Shown: one piece after another, positions 36,626-51,600 of the stretch
Numbering within the stretch: the stretch's first letter is position 1
Layout: each line of letters begins with the position of its first letter
Source: Wuchereria bancrofti
Taxonomy: Eukaryota; Nematoda; Chromadorea; Rhabditida; Onchocercidae
DNA: 64,000 bases
Reading direction: 5' to 3'
Assembly (NCBI GenBank): GCA_005281725.1
Contig: SSBO01000001.1
Span: 9,545,334-9,609,333, forward strand
Notes under the pieces: model-generated
The model's database searches: none
What the model was told of the DNA's origin: nothing
Seen by the model: the letters and a program-made list of their open reading frames with translations, nothing else
Made by a program: the position numbers and the translations under genes

Positions 36626-39600
36626 CTGCAAAATAATATTTATCAAATTAATAGACTACTATATGTATCGTATTTTATCAATTTGTAATATATGCAAATG
36701 TTATACAATATTTATTTATAAAAAAAAAATAAATAAATAAATTTGATAAAAATCTAATAATTGTTTTTCTTTTTTTTTTTAAACTTATATGTTCTATCTT
36801 CATCATTACAATTTCTAAAAATAAGATTATTGAATTATTACATCATTCAGTTATAGTTAATTTTCAAATGTGAAATTCCAATTTCAAAATCCTATTATCC
36901 TTTATATATATATATTGATATCAAAGCAGCGAAAGAAAAAAGAAGAGAGAGAGAGAGAAAAGGATATAAATGAAAGAGGTAGCAAAAAAAGCCATAAATT
37001 AAACTTGAAATGACGCAAATAGCATTTTCGACAAAATTACACTTCGAAAAGAATCATTTTCGTATTATGAATATAAGCCTAAAAGATGGCTAATAAATGC
37101 TTAACTTTTTAAGCACTGATGATAAACGGTAATGATAAAGAAAAAGGAGAGAAATATAATTTCTTATCATCAATTGCTCTCATTAAATCATTATAGGACG
37201 ATGCTTTTATCATTTTAACAAAAGCAAAATATTCATTTTTTTTTTTGCTCATTTCTATCCTACTTTCACTTATCACATTCCTTCTTTTTTCTGATGGTTT
37301 TAGAATGTGATGAAGTCGGCATTTATTTCTCAAAAAACTTCCTCAACCATTAAATTTTCAGCTTTTTTTTTCAAAATTCCTTCCGTCATATTATTTAAAA
37401 CTTATTGCTTCTAGAAGCAATCTTTAAATTACCAATCAGCAAATCATATAATAGTTCAACAATAATCAATTTCTTATCTTTCTATTAGTTAAATTAATAT
37501 ACTTGAAACTAAGCTTTGAAATTAAGCAAAACAATTTTAGGAGACTTTTTGAGGAATTCTCAATAATAGAATAAGTGAAAAAAGAAAAACAAAAAATTTC
37601 GAAAACAATACACTGAATTATACTTCAATAATAATAGTAATTTTTCCTTTTGTTTTTCTTTGTTTATAAATTTTCAAATCTTAGAAAACTTTTAGATCCT
37701 TTATTTATCTTTTAAAATAGAAAAAATTTTTTTGTTATATAAGCAAATTATTAAATGTTGAAGGACAGATTGTGATCGATATTACTAAACTACCGTATGA
37801 CAGGCAGAAAAAAAAAGAAGTTTGAATGAAATAAGATCTTCTTCTGCTTATCTCTTTGAATAATTTTCCATTCGGAAATATTTCAATCACAATAATAACA
37901 TTTATGAAATATTAAGCATCAGCTGATAATAATAAATTAAATATTACAAAACAAAGAAGGAAAATAGAAACAATTAATTTTGAAAAAATTCAAAGAAATT
38001 ACCATCTAACCTTTTCAAAAACTTTCCGAGGAAAAAAAATGAGAAATGTCTAAAAGCAAACATTAAACATGAAGCCAGGTAAGATGATAATAAGTGTTGC
38101 TAATCTTTCTTCATAAATTTAAATGGTAATAATTACGAATAAAAGAGATTGAATCATTCAAAGATAATAAAGTCAAAAAAAAAAATAAATAAAGTATAGG
38201 GAGTAAAAGTTAAGTTTAAAAAAGAGTAAAAAAAGATGTATAACAAATAATGTATTTAAGCAAAACTTTTCCATTTCTTAATTTTTACCTTTGCATTTCT
38301 TCTATTTCCCTACTTTTTTTTTCTCTGCACTATTTACTTTAACAAAATATTGTTAAAGTAAATCAAAAAAAAATTTCTTTCACATGAAATTTTCAATTCA
38401 TAAATCAGATGCGGTATGATTGTTCTTTTTGTTTTATTATTTTGTAAGCATTCTTTTTCATATATTTAAATAATAACAACAAAAAAAGTGTAAATATATA
38501 AATGAATGTTAAAAAGAATTAAAAAAAAAAAGAAAGAAGAAATGTTAAAGATTTCATATATCATTCAATTCAATATCTATTTCACAACTGCTTTCTTTTT
38601 TCCTAATTAAAAAATATGTTCATGAAAAAAAAAATTATAAAAGCTGCAAAGAGGAAGAACAAGAAGAAGAAAAGAGAAAGAAAAACTGTTTGGTAATTTT
38701 ATCATCTTATTTTTCATTTATCAAAAGCATAAATTCCATTTTTTTTTTAAACCAAAGAAATGAATTCAAGAATGTATGCAATATTATCATCACATTGTCC
38801 TGTTAATATTACTAACAATTTTTATAAAATGTTAAATCTTATTGCATCAATAAAATTAATATATCAATTTAAAAAAAAAAAAAAAAACTACAATTTTTCT
38901 TTTTTCTTTTTCGTGACAAAGAACTGCCATTATTTCATCTTTTCATCAATAAATCTTTGGTTTATTTGTCTTCTGGACTCTTCACAATCATCCAACTATC
39001 TGTTATTTCTTTGTTCTAAATTCATAACTACTACTTAACATATTTCTTCTTCAAGCTATTAACATTTTTCATCTAAAGTCAGTTGTTGCTAGTTAATGAT
39101 AAATATTGATGAAAAGAAAAGAGAAAAAAAAAAAAGAAAAAGAAGTTTGTTCAACAAACAAAAGAACGTGTTTGTGGTTTTGCAATTTTGCAAGAAAAAT
39201 GAGTGAAAAAAAAAAAAACTTAGGGACTACGTATGATTTTTAGTAGTTAAAATAAAATTTTGAAATTTTAATTAACTATATTTATATATACATATATTTT
39301 TTTTTGTATTAAAAATACTATACTATAAATTAAATAGTATATGTAACACTTAATATTACTATATCTCAATCACAAAATTCAATGCTACATTTTAAAGTTA
39401 CATCAATATTTTTCATATTTTCTAGTTTTTTTTCTTTTTTTCAGTTGATAGCTTGATAGTCTGATAAGTAGGAGAAAATTTATTGGCTGAAATTTTGAAA
39501 TTTTCAATTTTTCAATATGATATCATAACAAAAATTATTTGTTGTAATTCATTTTTAGGAAAATCATCACACCACCGTAGTCAAATCAAGGACATTAACA

Positions 39601-42600
39601 AACAAAGGATCACAACGAGATTATTCGCTCACTTGTCATCATTTAACCTTCGTAATTATGAATGATCATCATTATCGTCATCAATATCATCGATGAAGAT
39701 AATTTATTATATTATAATAAATTCTATGGTAATAAGAAATTCTAACAAAATTATGAAATATGATAAAAAATTTCCAAAAAAAAAAAAAAAAAAAAAAAAA
39801 AATGCTGAAATATGACAACAAAACATCTGTTGCTAATAACGGATAAGGATGATTTTGTACAAATTAATTAAGTCGTGAGATGATCGATGTAATCTTACCC
39901 TATGACGCGCCATATGCAGATTCTTATCTAACCTTTCACCTTTTTTTTTCTTCCTTCTTACCGATCTATTTATGATGTAAATTACCATGCAACAAATGTT
40001 AAATGTTCTCATCAAAATCATACTGTATAAATATAACCAATGATCATGAATATTACTTTTCTCAACTAATCTAATATTTTATCTTTAATCTATGAGAAAA
40101 GCAATTTTTAGATTTAATAAAACTAATAAAATATGATAAAAAAGAAAAATTTTTGCTAAAAAAAAAAAAACATTTACAGTAGAAGGTATTTTTGGGAATT
40201 ATTAAGTACATTAAATACTAATCTTGTTTGCTCAATTCATACCAGTCAAATTTTATAAGTATTTTCATTCTGTTAAAATAAATTTTAGTTTACAGTAGTA
40301 CTGTATGTATCACAAAATTTTCCATATCACATTAAACATTTTGAAAGTAAAAGTAAGATTGAAATATGAAATGAGCTTAATTGCATTATTTCTCAAATTA
40401 ACAAATAATTATGATATGAATTAAAAATATAAATATTAAGCTAAGCTAAGTTCGATTTTTCTTTTTTTTTTTTGTTCAATTCTAAAAATAATATCAACAT
40501 TTGTTGAAGAATTTCTTGAAAAACAAAACAAAAAAGAAAAAAAGAAAAAATTATTTTAAAGTAAATATAGTTGATAATAATTGTGAATATTTCTTGCTTT
40601 TTTTATATTTGTAATTTTTGTAAAATTTTATACAAAATTAAATTTATCATAAAATTTCTATATACATATAATAAATGTAGCAAAAATTACCAATAAGAAA
40701 GATAAATGATATTGATGAGATGTTAAAAATGGTCAATCAAATAACAGGCTAGATTGGCTCCATGATGGCTGATAATGATTCAAAAAAAAAAAAAAAGAAA
40801 ACTTATTTGACATCTTCACTCCATCATTTATTTGCCAATATTTCTCAATAACATCTGCTAAAGAAGGTTTAGAGAAAAGCTCGAGATAGTCAAAGATTTT
40901 ATCACAACAAAATCTTACTACCATAACGAAATCATCGACAAATCTTCTTCTTTCGCTTTTTTTTATGCCGAAAAAAAAAGAGAAATAAACGTTTAAATTG
41001 TTCAATTTCTTTTATCATAATAAGAAAGGGATGTGGAAATAAAATGGAATTAAAAAAAAGAAAAAAGAGAAAGAAACAAATGAGATACAAATAATTTAAT
41101 TAATTTTCATTAATATTTTATATACCTATAATTATATTCTATTGATAATTAATCTCTCTCTCTGAAAAAAACTTCAAAGATTTCACACCATATTTTCTTT
41201 ATTTCATGCTAAAATTAAATCATCTATTTCAAATGTAAGCAAGCTTCTTATTTAATTCGATTAATAAATTATGAAGTAATTTGTTAAGTTCTAATATCAA
41301 ATATATATCATATTTTTAAATTGAATAAATCAAACTAATAACCAAATCACTTATTCAACATTTTAATTTTCCTTTCAATTACTGCACATGTTATTATTTG
41401 ATATACTGATAAAACAAAAAATTAAACAGTAAACATTCTATCAATTAATTTCAAAAACATTTCATAAATAGCTCATAATTCTATCCTATTAAGGCTAACT
41501 AACTAGTCATCATTAACATTTATAACAAACAATATGACTAAGAATAATTGCCGTAAGTTTGATAATAAATCTTTTAAAGAAACAGATATTATGTATTGCA
41601 AAAAAAAATCAAACAGAAGTGATGATTCATTTTGAGAAATACAATTGAAACTCATCGAAGAAAAGAAAGAAGAAAAAAAAAAGAGAAAATTAATCGATAA
41701 TCTATTTTCAAACTATTTAACAATTTTAATTTTTAGAATGGCTGCATAATAACTTTTGAAATATTTTTTTTAATTAAAAAAAAAAAAAGAACATAAATAA
41801 CAATGATAAAGTATATTTGTTACCTGAGTTGCCTTAACAAATGTAAAGCATTCCTGTATTGTTTCTTTTGCATTAACATTAATAATGCATCCGTATTTGA
41901 TTCAATTGTTGCATTTGATATACCATTTTCCGAACCGTGTACCGAATCCGGAATACTTGCTAGTAGACATCTATGCAAACATAATACTTCAGCTGATATA
42001 TCAGCATTCTGAAATGAAACATTAAATATTAATAAATTTTTATATATTTCGATTATTTAATGCTATCCTTTCAAATCAATTATTATTTTCTAAATTTGGT
42101 CAATAAAAGATTTATTGCCATAATGCAACCGGATTTACCATTCTAATTTGGTAATTTCGAGTATCATGAATTTCCGGTTAATAATTATTCTTGTTTATAT
42201 TATAACAATTTTAGAAGGTCATTTTGCGAATTCGCTAATATTCGACCTAATTTCGTATTGTAATAAAAAAAAAAGAATCTTTTTCCCACATCGATATTGA
42301 CATTCCCAAATATATCTTGAAATATTTTTTTTTTAATTTAAAATTAGAATTTTTTATTTCAAATCATTTATCTTTTTGACTTCAATTATATTATTGGTAA
42401 ACTGGATAACTCAATTCACTCTTATATAAATTATTTGTATTCTATTATTGAGACTGTTTACTATCTTGCAAAAAAAAAAAATTAATTTCAGGTGGAATTT
42501 CAGGTGAAATCACTACTGCTTGTATACATATATGCATATAAGTTTGCGACTGATCGTATATATTTCAACTCGTAAATTTTAATAGTTTTTTATTATAATA

Positions 42601-45600
42601 TAATTCAATTCATAAATTTTAATATTTTAGAAAAATAAAAAAGTAAAGAGTGAAGTAAACGAAAGAAAGTGATATTTCAATTAATTGAAATTATATTAAT
42701 CATATTTAATAATACTGAAATTATTGATATTGGTAATAAATTACTACTATTATTACTGCAACTAACAGTTGGATAATTATCAATGCAAGGTGTGACAAGT
42801 TACAACGATGAAGTTATCGTGATGGAATTATGCTCTCATCAATCAAACATTCATCCATAATAAAAGTAACACAAACATTGATAATCATAATTAGAAGAAA
42901 AAAAAAACGGGTCATATGTTTAGCTTAAAAATAATATTTGAAAATAAAATTTTTATATATCTAATCTTACTAACTATTCTATTTATATTATTGATAAATA
43001 AAGGAGAAAAAAAAATTGATTCAAGAATTGATGCAAAAATGATCAAACAAATAAATTTGAAATAATATGGAAAGATAAAAAAAAAAAAAAAACAAAAAGG
43101 CTCATTCAACAGTAATCTTAATTTGCCTATTCAATTAAGCGATGAAAAAAAGATTATATTAATATAATTTTTGTTTTTTTAAATGTCGTTACATTTTGAC
43201 AAAGCCTATTTCAGCTTTGTTAATCCTTTACTAAATTTTTTTTATTAAAATTTATCAAATACATTTACTAACTTATTCTAAAGCATATACAGATATATAC
43301 GTATATTATAAAATACAAATAATTAAACCTATTTTATAAATATATTTACTATCATTTTGTTTCATGTTTTTATAGTTTTTAACTAATGTCTGAAAATACA
43401 AATATCATTAGAAAGAGTTAAAAATGATTTCAAGTATTTATATTGTCAAATAATGTATCAAATCGAATAATAGATATGCTGATACATCGATTTTAAGTAA
43501 ATATTAAGTCAAAGCTAACAAATATACCAAATTAGGATGTATTCAATCCCAAAATAATTACTAAAAATTTGACAGATGAGAAGTAATTAGTTAATTTTTC
43601 ACATTTAACAAACCAAAAGCAATCTCATAATTATAAGAATTCGTTTTGGCAAAAAAATCGAATAAAAAATGATTGTTTATATCATTTAATAGATAAAATT
43701 CAATATAAAATGGATGAATGGGTATTAATACCTGAACAACAGAAGCATTCACTACACTTTTTACCATTTCATCAAATTTATCCGTAATTTGAAGTAGCTG
43801 GAAGAATAACTTGTGCACCGATCGACATAATTCTAAGTACTGAAATGCAAATTTCAGCAGTCCAATGATACGAACAAAAAATATGAAGAAAAAAAAAAAG
43901 AAAATAAACATAAAATTTTAGGATGAAAACGAAATTAAAAGAATACAAACTTGATTTGAAGTAACCGCTGATAATGATGGACCACCAATTAAGGCTAATT
44001 TCATTGTCGCCTTTATCGCATTTAAAGCCTGAAAATTATCACTCTAAATATATAATTAATTCTTTTCTAATTGCAATATTAAAAATATAATCCTAAATGA
44101 AATAATCTAAATTTCGCACTACAAATTTATTTTTAAGTTATTAATCACAAGATTTACTACTATTACCTATCATCACTTATACTTACAAAAATCATTTACA
44201 CACTACCTAAATATCTTGATTGCATGCTATCAGATAATTCTTTATACCGATAGCATGCAATCATATTATCAACGAAGAGATATGTTAACGATAAGCGAAG
44301 TATAGTAACGATTATTCTAATCTAAATAAACCTAAATTTGTATCAATTTATTCAGATTAAAAATTTTATTCTTTCGATCTTTTTAATCGAATGTTATCAC
44401 TTTGTATAAATATTACTAACAAATTTTTATGCTTTTTTTTTTCTGAATTATATCAAACAATCTTCCAGTCTAAACTACTGGTAATAACTTAACAAATTAG
44501 TTATTCATATAGCGTAGCTTATCTTACCGTTCTGTCAATCATTTGTACCATAATTTTTTGAAAAAAAAATTTTTTTTTTTCTAGTATAATCTGATGTAAA
44601 TTAGATGTGAATTTTCCATTCTTAACTTTTACACTAACATCATCAAATTTGATAATTTTATTGAAAGACTTAAATGATAGTGAACTGATTTGTGATATTT
44701 GATAACTCTAAGAAAGCAATCAATATGGTTGGAGTACAACAAGAAAAGATGAAAATTGTTTTCCGTTCCATAAAATGTCATGAATTGCTTCCGTTATGCA
44801 AAAGGAATGATCAAACAAACGGAAGGAAGGAAAGGAAATATCTGGTACTAACCGTTAAACAATAAATTTATTGCTAGATACAAATCTATAATCGGTATAT
44901 TTAAGTGATATTGGAAAGATGACAATAAAAAGCAACGACAAATTATTGGGTGCTACATTTACTGAATTCCCTCTCTCTCTCTCTTTGCTTTATTTTTAAA
45001 TTTTTAACAAATAATTTAATATGTTTCTTCTTTTGATAATGAATCTACTTACTAAATTTTCCTCCTTTGTCAAAAGTATAATTTTAGCATGTGATATTAA
45101 AATTCGAAAAATCTTTAAAAAATTTTTCAATAATTTAAAACTGAATGAAAAGACGAATTAATGAAATACACAACAGTGTATCACAAGATTAACTCTCATA
45201 ATTCTCAACAAATATAGTATAGTGTGTAAATTAATTGCAATGATTTAATCAAATGATAGATTAGTCTCGAACCAATTAATCATCTATGCATGAATTTCAT
45301 GCAAGAAGTTTTATGTTTATCTATCGCATTAACTGATGTAAATAAGTTAAACAATTATAAACAAAGTAAATACTATGTAAAATTTAAAGTTATGCCATGT
45401 GAAATAATATAAATAAGCCATGTAGTACTAAATAAAAATAATCAAAAATATCAAAGCATAACTTTATAAGCACACTTTTAAATTTTCTATCATACTTTTT
45501 TCTTCTTACTAATCGTATGTCAAAAATTCGACAAACTGAGATAGTCCTTCCTTTTAATAATCTTGCTTTTGTTTTTTAAAACATATAAAATGCTAATCTC

Positions 45601-48600
45601 TTTTTTTTTTTTCAAAAGTCTATCAAATTTACCAAGTTTAAGTGGATTTTTTAAAAATCACTCATGCTTCGTATTTGTGCTAATATAAACAAAATTTTAT
45701 AGACTCAAAGTCTATAAAACGAATAAATAATATAAAATGAATAAATAATTAGCGACGATAGAGAGAGAGAGGGAGAAAGAAAAAAAACTTATGTAATATT
45801 TGATAGTAGTTAAATAGGCCTAATTTTAAAAATTTTAATAGGTAAATATTAAAATAAACTGCTAAGCAATTGAATGAATGGTAAAAGAAAAGAAAGGAAA
45901 GCCAATATTACTCATTAAAATTTTTCTAAATAACCCAAATATTCTCATTACTTCCTCTTTCTCTTTCATCCTTTTTTTTTTTTCTTAATTAATTTTATAA
46001 ATAAATAAAAAAAAAAACACACACAAACACATAGCAGTAACATTTACCCGAATACATTGCTCTTTTCGTTCCACAAATATCTCGTAATGTTCATGTAATT
46101 CCAGTAATAAACATTTCTGCTGTGATAACATTTCAGTGTTACGTAACTGAAAAAACATTAATATAGAATGGCAAAAAATAAAAAATAAAATAAAATGAAA
46201 TGATTACAGTAAGATGATGAAATTATTACTATGGATATAACTAATGGTAATAAGTAGTAGCGGTAATAGTTATTTCTTCAAAATTTAATAGATTTTTTTA
46301 TTTGTTCTTTTCTTTTAAGATTTCAGCTTAAATTTAAAATATAATGAATCAAATATTTCAAAATTATGAATTCTAACGCATAATCGATATAAAATATTGT
46401 TGTAAAATATAAGTAACTTACCGGAAAATTTTTCATTGAAGTGTAAACAAAAAAAACAAAAGGTAAACAAAAACACGAATTATAGCATTTCCGGAAATTT
46501 CTCAGTGAAAGTACAGTGCTCTTTTAGTGATAACTATTGAATGTCTAATATCGTTTTACAACGGTGCTTTATCTGATTGAAGTACAAAGTATTTTGAACT
46601 ACAAAAATCTTTAACAGTTATAAATTCCACTAATAATTTTTTCCCTATCCTAAAGTCACGTAACTTTTTTAACATTTTTTTTTTAAATTTCTTATTATAA
46701 AAATCTTTTATTAAATATTATAAAAAATCTTTTATCAAACTTAAATTCAATTAAAAAAAATTTCTCCTTATTTTTCAATTAAAAATTTTATTTCTTCAGA
46801 TGTTTTCGTTTTCGTTCTTCAGATGAAATATTTTGAAATGTAAATTTCGTTCAAAAAAAAAAAATATTACTGTATAGTTTATAAGAAATCAAATAATACA
46901 AGTATGATAGTATATGTATATTTTATTGTGGATAATTTTATTTTTTTTAAAAAAGGAGCAAATTATTTAGATGTGGTAATGTTATAGCATGTGCAATGTG
47001 ATAATAGTTGGTAACATAATCGCGGTAAGCTCTTCTTAATCGTAAAAAGTATTTGATGTTTACGCAATTGAAGTGTGCATGCACTGCTTCAGATGTAGTG
47101 CCAAAATGCAAAATGCATGCTGGATTCAAATTTCACTTGATTAATAAGTAGTTCAGTCTACCTCTCTCCCTCTCTCTCTCTCTCTTTCGTTAGATCCTTT
47201 AATTATTAAATAATCAACAGATTGCTTTTTTACATATGGTTTCAAATATAATATGTATAGAATTCAATAGATGATGACTAAACTCTTACCTTTAGTATTA
47301 TTATAACTACTAATAAGGACAATGATGAAGATGGGGACCAGCTATTTGAGAGTAGACAGATAATTTTAACAACTTTAATTAACAAATTAAATTAATAAAA
47401 ACTCTGGAATTGGGTTTACTCATTTAAATATTTCATAATAGTTGAAAATATCTTATACAGCTTAGCAATATATATTATTTTCCAAATTACTTTCAAATAA
47501 AATTATATTTAAGATCAATTTGAAGTTACTGTAAATCAAATTTTTAATATATACATATAATTCCTTAAGATTTTATCGAAGCCAACAAAATGAAGAAATA
47601 TTAACAGTGTTGATTACTTCAAAAAATTTGATTACTTCAAACTAGAATTATTCAATTTTTTAAATTAAAATATCCATTTTCCTATTATTACACTATTTTC
47701 ATTGATATTTTAATTTGTGCATAAAATTTAATAAAATCAACATACATGTTGAGCTGTAACGAACAGAAATGGACAATCGAAAATTTTAAGAACAAGATCC
47801 AATGCTTCACTGAACTGAACAGAAATTTCATGATGAGATGTAGAAAGTACTTGTGATGCATCTCGCAATATACCAGATAATTTCAGACAACATTCCTAAA
47901 AATTTATTTTATATTACAAATTAGAAATAGGATGAAATTTCCATTTAATTTAATTCAATTCCATTAAGAAATTTGCCGAAGAATATGCAAACTTTTATAT
48001 TATCATTTCAATGGATTTCTTTTTTTTTTTTTCATTTCTTTTCAATTTTAATATTTACAGGTACATAACATATAAAAATTTAGTTAACACCTGCTTTGAA
48101 TATATCATTTTTTTTTCCCACTCTTTCTCTCCCTCTCTCTCTCTCTTTCCAGTAGCATAAAAAAAATATCATACAGGTAATTTGAGAATAAGTAAGTACA
48201 CTTATATTTATTTAACTTATTCCATCAAAAGTAATGGACAATGAAATTGATATTGATGATTTTGAATGGATGAAGTCAAGCAATTTGCTGCTATATGTTT
48301 TATTTGCTTAACACTAGCCGTGCAAATGAAAGCGACAGGATATTTCTCTTATTTCTATTTTGTAATGTGATATATACCGAGAAATTATAATGCAGATTAA
48401 AAGCCTTAATCATTCATTTCATACAATTATATTTAAGGGAACAAATGAATATAATATTGAGATTTTATAAAAGTAAATTCTTAAATTTTATTAATAAAAT
48501 GATAAATTGAGCAAAATTATCTCCATATCTTCTAATTTATTCTCGACCATATAAATTCATCGAATTACAAAAATCTAATACATTTATACAAGATAAATTT

Positions 48601-51600
48601 TTAGTTGACATCGTTAATGATTATATATTAATCAAAGAATTATGAGATCATTTAATATACATATATATTGTGTACCTTTTCGTTGGTTTATTATTATATA
48701 TGCCCAATCTTAAGACAACTCTACAAACTTTCTTACGCAGAAGAACAGGAAGAATTAAAATATGAAATATATTTTAAATATATTTTATCGATTTCACAAG
48801 AAAAAAAAATCCTACAAGATAACTTACACGATAGAGTTGGGTGAAAAGTAAAGTTGCATGCGCTGTCAAATCACCATTTTCGTCAGCATTCAAATTCGCA
48901 AAACTTGAGAGCCATTGATGCTCACCCTTGAAAATTTTTACAAATGCAAATGTTTCATAATATTTTGTCAATATCGATAATAACAAAGTTTCATCACACA
49001 CAGATCATGTCAAATAATCTTATTTTTATTGATAAAAAGATGAAATCAATTATTGATTAATAAATCAATTCGCATAAAATCTAATAAAGTTCTGAATAAA
49101 CAAATAAAAAAAAAATGTCCCAAAGTATAACTGTTCTAAAAATACTTATATAATGATAATCATTTAAGCTAATTAGTGCATATTTATTTCGTAGAAAGAA
49201 ATAAAGATTAACTGTAATACAGAATGTGAAAATTATGTAGGCCAGTTAGATAAAATATCAATTTCAAATTGAACATTATAAATGTCGCAAAGAATTCCAA
49301 AAAAAAAAACAAATAAACAAACAAAAACACCATGAACTTACCTGAGTTGAAGCATGATGATTACATTGTAGAAATAGAGGAGGTCGTTTTAGTGGTACAT
49401 TTTCCACCGATGTTACCGAATGACTACATCGAATAGACTCAGCTAACGATGACATATCTGCCATTCTGTAAATTTCACAACATCTATAATTCCCGGTTAA
49501 TCATAAAAACTTAATAATTCAATTTAATAATTCATAAAAAAAAAAAAGCACTTACCGAAGCTTTTCGTCATCAATAGCAAATTCATCTAATTCTTCTTCA
49601 CAACTTTCTTCTTCGGAAACGGTTTCACTACGAATTCCTGATTCAAGTGGTGTCTTTTCGCTTGATACTTCAAGTGAATCAGAAGCTGTATTCACGTAAA
49701 TTCATCAATAATATACATTTTAAAAGTGTAACTAAAGGAAAAAAAAAAAAAAAAAAGGAAAATTTGCATCTGTAAAGTGTGTTAACCTGCTGAGGATGGA
49801 CGTTGATCACCAGCAATTTCAGTACATTCATCATCCTGATATTGCTCCTCAACATCAATACCAACTTTACTGATAGAATGTGGTCGTATTGTTGAAAGCC
49901 AGTTAAAACATGATTCTGTTGATTCTGATACAGTATCATTTTCTGCTTCCAAGAAATCAAATTCACTATAAATACTAATACTGATTATAAATGCATTATT
50001 ATTAAATGCTATATTATAATTTCGTCTTCCAAAAAATAAAATTTAAATATTTTCTTTTCCAATGTAATTGGAATTTAATTCAATTACAAAAAAAAAGGGA
50101 AAAATTAAATTACCGGAATACACGAGGAAAAGAACTGGTAACAGATTGATCCACTGCTAATGATGATGCTGATTCACCATCACCAACATATGATGGTGAA
50201 ATTCGTTCTGTTGAAGTGGAATTTGAATTTGCTGGTTCATAAGAGATATCATGCAATGACTGTGAGAAAATTACCGAAGCACTTTTTGGTAAACCAACAC
50301 GAAGTCCGGAAGCATTCAATAAACTGATCAAACGTTCTCGTACTTTTGTCTTTAAATTTAGTTATGTTTCAATTTTAAATTGAGATTTGAAGTCGAAATT
50401 TAAATATAGCTGATAAATAGCTGCAAATTGTAAAGTTTTGGAAATTTATGTTAAACTTAAACCTGGTTACATGTAGTGTGCTTCCGTAATGATGCCGTTT
50501 CTGGAGTACTTTTATGTAAATTTGAAGGTATAAAGCAACCACGAAGTGGAATTTCCAATTGAAGTCCTTCCGGTCGTGCAACTTCATCTGATTCTGGTCC
50601 ATCCTGAATTACATTTTTGCATGTAGTAGAATCATTTTTGACATTTGATATTATCAAAATTTACTGAAATGTTTTCTTGAATTCAATTGCAGGAATTAAA
50701 TTTGAATTTGACAAATTAGCAAATTAAAAAAAAAAAATTTTATAATAACGTAATCGAGCAATTAACACTGCACTACATATTTGTCAATTTTATAATACGG
50801 TGTAATTAAAATCTACTTTTTTTTTTAATTGTGATACCTGAATGGAACCATTATAACAATCTCTCGAATGATCTTTAAATATGTGTTACTTCTAAATTCT
50901 TCAGATTATTGCGCAAAGGATAAAAGGTTTCCTCTAATCTTACTTCGATAATTATAGTACCATTTTGAGGAAGGAAATAAGAAAAACATATGTAAATGGT
51001 ACGGCTATTTGTTCAGGGTCATTTAAATTGTACAAATAAAATAAAGTAAAATAAAATAAAATAGGCAAAATGAAATAAACCATACTGATATATGGCCATC
51101 AATAGCAACACTATCATATTGTACAAAACATTTCAAAATTCTCGAAGCATCTTTCCAATTTGGACCCTAAATTTATACTTTTTTAATCATTTGCATTTGA
51201 TTAATGCTATATTATAATGGAATGAGTAGATAATGAAAAGAATGATACAATATCTTTCAGTGATAAATTGATAACAATATTGCTTCAATCTAAACTTAAT
51301 TTTAATCAAAGTTAAATTTCGATTTAAGTATACAATAACAAAAAAAGAAAAAAATCCTTCCAGGTCCGAAGATGAATAAGTTTAAATTCCAAATAAATCT
51401 TTCCATAATTGGAATTAAAAACTAAAGAAATAGCTAACCTGTAGATGTTTTGATACAACTCGTACAACCTGAAAAAAACGAAAAAGAAAATTGAAAATAA
51501 TAAAATGTAATTTTTCAAACTTCAAATTTTCCGTAATTTATTCCATCAATGAATTTAATGTACAACGTTTGGTAATAATAAAAAGAGCATTCTAAAGATT

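Larger units (their letters stand above)
44029..46047 (-). other. sax-2: sax-2 intron w30/w31 with two GCATG-containing palindromes
   Basis: AT-rich intron holding a 15-bp hairpin (44217-44263) and the palindrome TGCATGAA-t-TTCATGCA (45287-45303). On the transcript strand both include TGCATG. Confidence 0.85.

Noticed and set aside
37109..37333. 74-codon minus-strand frame in the last sax-2 intron
   Set aside because: Somewhat protein-like but lacks convincing splice sites and recognisable motifs; weaker than the stretch at 40800-40985.
39776..39802. Poly-A tract as a possible retrocopy tail
   Set aside because: No flanking target-site duplication or coding remnant seen; poly-A runs are common throughout the window.
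41803..42012. Plus-strand frame in the sax-2 region
   Set aside because: Antisense of sax-2 exon w33, which joins its neighbours in phase.
42788..42795. Exact T-box half-site AGGTGTGA in a sax-2 intron
   Set aside because: A single site in a neighbouring gene; not enough to claim regulation.
50375..50602. Alternative minus-strand frame starting MDQNQMKLHD
   Set aside because: Overlaps exon w23 in another frame; only the DGPESDEV frame joins both neighbouring exons.
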